Shown here in pieces: positions 62,101 to 64,000 of a stretch of DNA of 64,000 bases. The notes below the pieces were generated by a model, which ran no database searches, was not told the origin of the DNA, and was given only the letters and a program-made list of their open reading frames with translations. Position 1 is the stretch's first letter. Each line of letters starts with the position of its first letter. This DNA comes from Paenibacillus sp. N3.4 (lineage in GTDB: Bacteria > Bacillota > Bacilli > Paenibacillales > NBRC-103111). The position numbers and the translations under genes were made by a program. The DNA lies in contig NZ_VRTT01000034.1 in NCBI RefSeq assembly GCF_008017805.1, positions 1 to 64,000 of the forward strand. The letters are read 5' to 3'.

Positions 62101-64000
62101 CCCTGATGTTCAAGCCAGGTATATCAAAATAACAGGTAAAGGAAATTCAAATAACGACTATTTCGGATTGAACGAAGTTCAAGTGTACCCACCTAATCCA
62201 AACGGACTTTTGGTGGATGCTGTGCCGAATACGCCTTCTGTCTCAATGCCGGCTAAACCTGTAAAAGCTGGGCTTTATAACGAGGATGGTACACCTCATC
62301 CCGTGATACAACCAAACTCAGTAACTGGAAGAACCATTAATGTGACCAATTTCTCAGTGGGCAGTGTCCACTATGCTGCCGATATTTTGAACAATGGCAC
62401 GGATGACCGCGCAGCGATCCAAGCGGCCATTGATTCCGCGCAAGCAGGAGATGAGGTTTACTTCCCTAATGGCGTATACAATTTGAAGTCGGCTCATCCG
62501 AACAGTTCTTCAGCTAACCTTGTGTTAAAATCGGGGGTTAATCTTAGAGGGGAAAGTCAGGATGGGGTAATCCTACTATCTGACTTCGATAATCGAGGCG
62601 GAGCCGCGCATACAGCAACAAGCACTTTGTCCAATAGCAGCTCAAGAGTTCTTCAAGGCTTGAATGTGAACAACATTCGCATTTCTAATTTAACTATCAG
62701 CTCCACATGGGATTGGATTTACCCTACAGATCCGTATGAAGTGAGCTATGATAAAAAAGGCGGACCTAAGAACGGCATATATATCGATGAAAATGTGACC
62801 AATCCACCTTCACCGCCACATCATATTTGGATCGATCATGTGACGATCGAAAAGTTTGAGAAAACGGGTATCCGACTGAGTAGAGCGAATAATACCGTAA
62901 TCGAGAATTCCAGCTTCCGCCAAGCAACCGATATTGGACCAGGAGGAGCGGGTTATGGAATCGCTCTGCAAGGGATTTTCAAAGAAGATACCTATGGAAA
63001 ACCTAACGATACGCAATACAATGTGATTCGGAACAATTCGTTCGATGGAACGGATGCCATGCGGCATGGTGTGATTGTGCAAGCCTATGCGCATAACAAT
63101 GCAATCTATGGCAACCATATTTCGAATACGACTTTTGATTCCATTGATCTGCATGGCGAGTTTGAGTATTTAAACGAGGTTTATGACAATACGATTATTG
63201 GCACAAGAGATGGTGCAGGTGTCGGGTTAGGCAATACGGGTGGAGGCTTCCCAAGTAATCATAGTGCGACTGGTCCATTCAATTATGTGCATAATAACCT
63301 TATTCAGAATACGAAACAGGGAATTCTAATCTATATGGGCACGCCGGATACAACGATTGAAAACAATACGTTGGAGTGGACGGCAGCCGGGAATGAGTCC
63401 ACAGTAACAAACGGTCTTGATGTCATGAACGCACCCCGCACAGTCATTCGCGGGAATACGATCAAGGGCTATACAGCTTCCGCTTCCAGAGGAATTAATC
63501 TGATGCATGATCCTGGTGATAAGAACGCCGGATTTATCGGAATGGGCGACCCGCAAGATGTAGTGATCGAAGGCAATACAATAACAGGAAATACCTACGG
63601 AGTTGTGGTCGATATTGGAACTGGCACCGTTATTAGCAGCAGCAATACCATTGAAGGAAATTTGCACGGCAATGTCATTATCGATCCGAGTGTAAAAGTA
63701 TATAACAGCATGATTGTAGCAACCGAAGATACGAATGTGCTTATGTCAGCCCCTTCATCGAGCTTTGGCAATGCCAAGATGATGGGCCTGAAAACGAATA
63801 AATCAGGTACAGCAAGCGAAATTGCTTATTTCAAATTTCATGTGGATGCTCCAGCCTCCGTTTCGGCCGCATCTTTTCAATTAAGCGGAAGATTAACAGA
63901 TCCAAACCCGGGGGCAGATTCCTATACCTTGGATCTGTATGGCATTGATAACAACGGATGGAGTGAGAGTGATGCAACCTGGTTGTCTTCACCTAACCAT
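59111..64000 (+). CDS. Giant secreted modular beta-helix protein (3' partial)
   Basis: At least 1,630 residues, open to the window end. The N-terminal helix (residues 8-33, ISGLLCIMLFLQVMIVV) is a secretion signal with a likely cut after LQAA. Modules by eye: a DNRLRE/CBM96-type domain (about 37-215, FIDSSNPTVVNG, SWGESDLTWGNA); two FN3 domains (219-405); a beta-sandwich resembling laminin-G or CBM66 (410-620); three FN3 domains (624-895); an F5/8 type C (CBM32-like) domain (900-1026); a right-handed beta-helix of the pectate-lyase-3 type (1080-1525) starting at GTDDRAAIQAAIDSAQAGDEVYFPNGVYN split by strands; and a second DNRLRE-type domain (from 1537, SWSESDATW-like end). AAGGGG precedes the ATG. 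It is probably a polysaccharide lyase or glycosidase whose products feed the cluster 3 importer. Confidence 0.87.
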   Translation, partial: MKIRMFKAQISGLLCIMLFLQVMIVVPSLQAASPDIVITGNNATVEDTFIDSSNPTVVNGTKNLLSIISNTSRDNYAYFKFNVNGINADPNSQYVLKIGAKQGSSNTAVTLSVYGTPYTSWGESDLTWGNATSKDLTNAAQAKYIGQFTVTTPNSATIGGTYSVDVTDFAKSQMKNGNSWLSFIVADTSKSNISVNLYPKEASGSNPKPTLLITAAPADSVPPTWPSDSKLTAANINTNSVDLSWTTATDNVGVTNYRLYKDGILDATVTGTTYKLTGLMANTTYQFRVEAGDAAGLYSMNGPTTSVTTLPLADTTPPTWPNGSSVSASSVGRDFINLSWTTATDASGVAGYKVYKDGMLAATVNGTSYNLTGLDANTTYQIKVEAYDTANNHTTNGPILSAKTEPIPPYVPKESIVTSTDMVESFDLFAVPFNYGTGSASKQFNWRANAANGPWWMGTDVTTGSTVVHLKNESTSNTGMWNENFNKDAVTGKGNMLYSAKVKILDYNANGMIGIGLRIRDANTNYVLAIKNGKLAIIKKINGGNDSELASAPIPDFSTNVYYTLTFLTNGNTLIGSINDGPTLMVTDNSILDTDADSRLIGFRSSAKMVAYIDDVRATQTFPTAPTNLAKQTAFDGKVVIHWGSVSNEQGYAVKRGLAAGGPYKTIATVNDTTYVDTVTNGITYYYVVSPLTNAADGVLLDSTLSNEISALPQPFNVPPVAPSGVYQLVGDQRVSLHWNAGNDVSEYVIKRAQQPNGAYTTLANLPLNVSSYEDTGLTNGSTYYYVISAVNSKGSIDSEIMTVTPSVPTDAPSGVTAVPANAQVKLAWNPVSGAESYMIFRSTSQRGPFQRVAQSVRGTDYIDTGITNGTNYYYVIRALNTAGASSAASQVVAVTPKAKYIDKSTVVTASSNDGNAPSFANDNSLSTRWGVMGIGQWIQYDLGVESSIGYMAMSFYKGDSRSTKFNVSVSNNGTSWTTIYSGESSGTTTEMEPVDTPDVQARYIKITGKGNSNNDYFGLNEVQVYPPNPNGLLVDAVPNTPSVSMPAKPVKAGLYNEDGTPHPVIQPNSVTGRTINVTNFSVGSVHYAADILNNGTDDRAAIQAAIDSAQAGDEVYFPNGVYNLKSAHPNSSSANLVLKSGVNLRGESQDGVILLSDFDNRGGAAHTATSTLSNSSSRVLQGLNVNNIRISNLTISSTWDWIYPTDPYEVSYDKKGGPKNGIYIDENVTNPPSPPHHIWIDHVTIEKFEKTGIRLSRANNTVIENSSFRQATDIGPGGAGYGIALQGIFKEDTYGKPNDTQYNVIRNNSFDGTDAMRHGVIVQAYAHNNAIYGNHISNTTFDSIDLHGEFEYLNEVYDNTIIGTRDGAGVGLGNTGGGFPSNHSATGPFNYVHNNLIQNTKQGILIYMGTPDTTIENNTLEWTAAGNESTVTNGLDVMNAPRTVIRGNTIKGYTASASRGINLMHDPGDKNAGFIGMGDPQDVVIEGNTITGNTYGVVVDIGTGTVISSSNTIEGNLHGNVIIDPSVKVYNSMIVATEDTNVLMSAPSSSFGNAKMMGLKTNKSGTASEIAYFKFHVDAPASVSAASFQLSGRLTDPNPGADSYTLDLYGIDNNGWSESDATWLSSPNH

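Overview
The window looks like a chromosomal segment of a Paenibacillus-type soil Firmicute. Pointers are an SLH-domain surface protein, three YesM/YesN-type two-component pairs each beside a carbohydrate ABC transporter, an LtaS-type sulfatase, a Des-type desaturase, Fur boxes of the Bacillus 7-1-7 type, strong GGAGG ribosome binding sites and some TTG/GTG starts. No rRNA, tRNA, CRISPR array, prophage or intact insertion sequence was seen.

Layout: 1-3.1 kb is the 3' part of a cadherin-like-repeat/SLH surface protein. 3.2-10.4 kb holds an aquaporin (frameshifted near its C-terminus), an LtaS-like enzyme, a deletion-broken MFS gene, a luciferase-like oxidoreductase, the formaldehyde-fixing pair hxlB/hxlA, an HxlR regulator and a divergent short-chain dehydrogenase. 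10.5-18.7 kb is sugar cluster 1: two permeases, a frameshifted sensor kinase, its AraC-type response regulator, a binding lipoprotein and a GH88 unsaturated-glycuronyl hydrolase. 19.0-19.6 kb is a DUF1003 membrane protein behind a structured leader. 19.8-27.8 kb is one minus-strand unit: OmpR-type regulator, kinase, unknown membrane-anchored protein, then a Fe/phosphonate-type ABC importer with two paralogous membrane-anchored binding proteins. 28-31 kb is gene-poor: a small membrane protein, an orphan Fur box, a desaturase, a truncated TetR gene, copy A of an interspersed repeat and a decayed small membrane gene.

31-37.3 kb is sugar cluster 2 (binding protein, two permeases, kinase, regulator). 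37.4-40.1 kb has an MFS exporter with its TetR regulator, a small HTH protein and a cold shock protein. 40.1-50 kb is iron-rich: a Fur-controlled heme-monooxygenase-like gene, a cyclic-nucleotide-domain/SLC13 fusion, repeat copy B, a Btr-like AraC regulator under a perfect Fur box, and a Fur-controlled operon of nitroreductase plus a YclNOPQ-type catecholate siderophore importer. 50.0-50.6 kb is a non-coding block of duplicated hairpins. 50.6-52.1 kb is a frameshifted purine-deaminase-like amidohydrolase preceded by a guanine-type purine riboswitch whose terminator overlaps the aptamer, which predicts an ON switch. 52.3-64 kb is sugar cluster 3: regulator, kinase, LplB/LplC-type permeases, LplA-type lipoprotein, and a giant modular secreted beta-helix protein that runs off the window.

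Functionally the window combines polysaccharide scavenging (secreted lyase-like enzyme, three importers with private two-component systems, GH88) with iron acquisition under Fur. Three genes (aquaporin, kinase 1, amidohydrolase) each look one base short of an intact frame, so sequencing error is a live alternative to real mutation. The most unusual items are the guanine-ON switch, the two-copy interspersed repeat with alternating CCGTTA/TAACGG motifs, the hairpin block at 50 kb, the tandem hairpins between permease and ATPase near 22 kb, and the CNB-SLC13 fusion.
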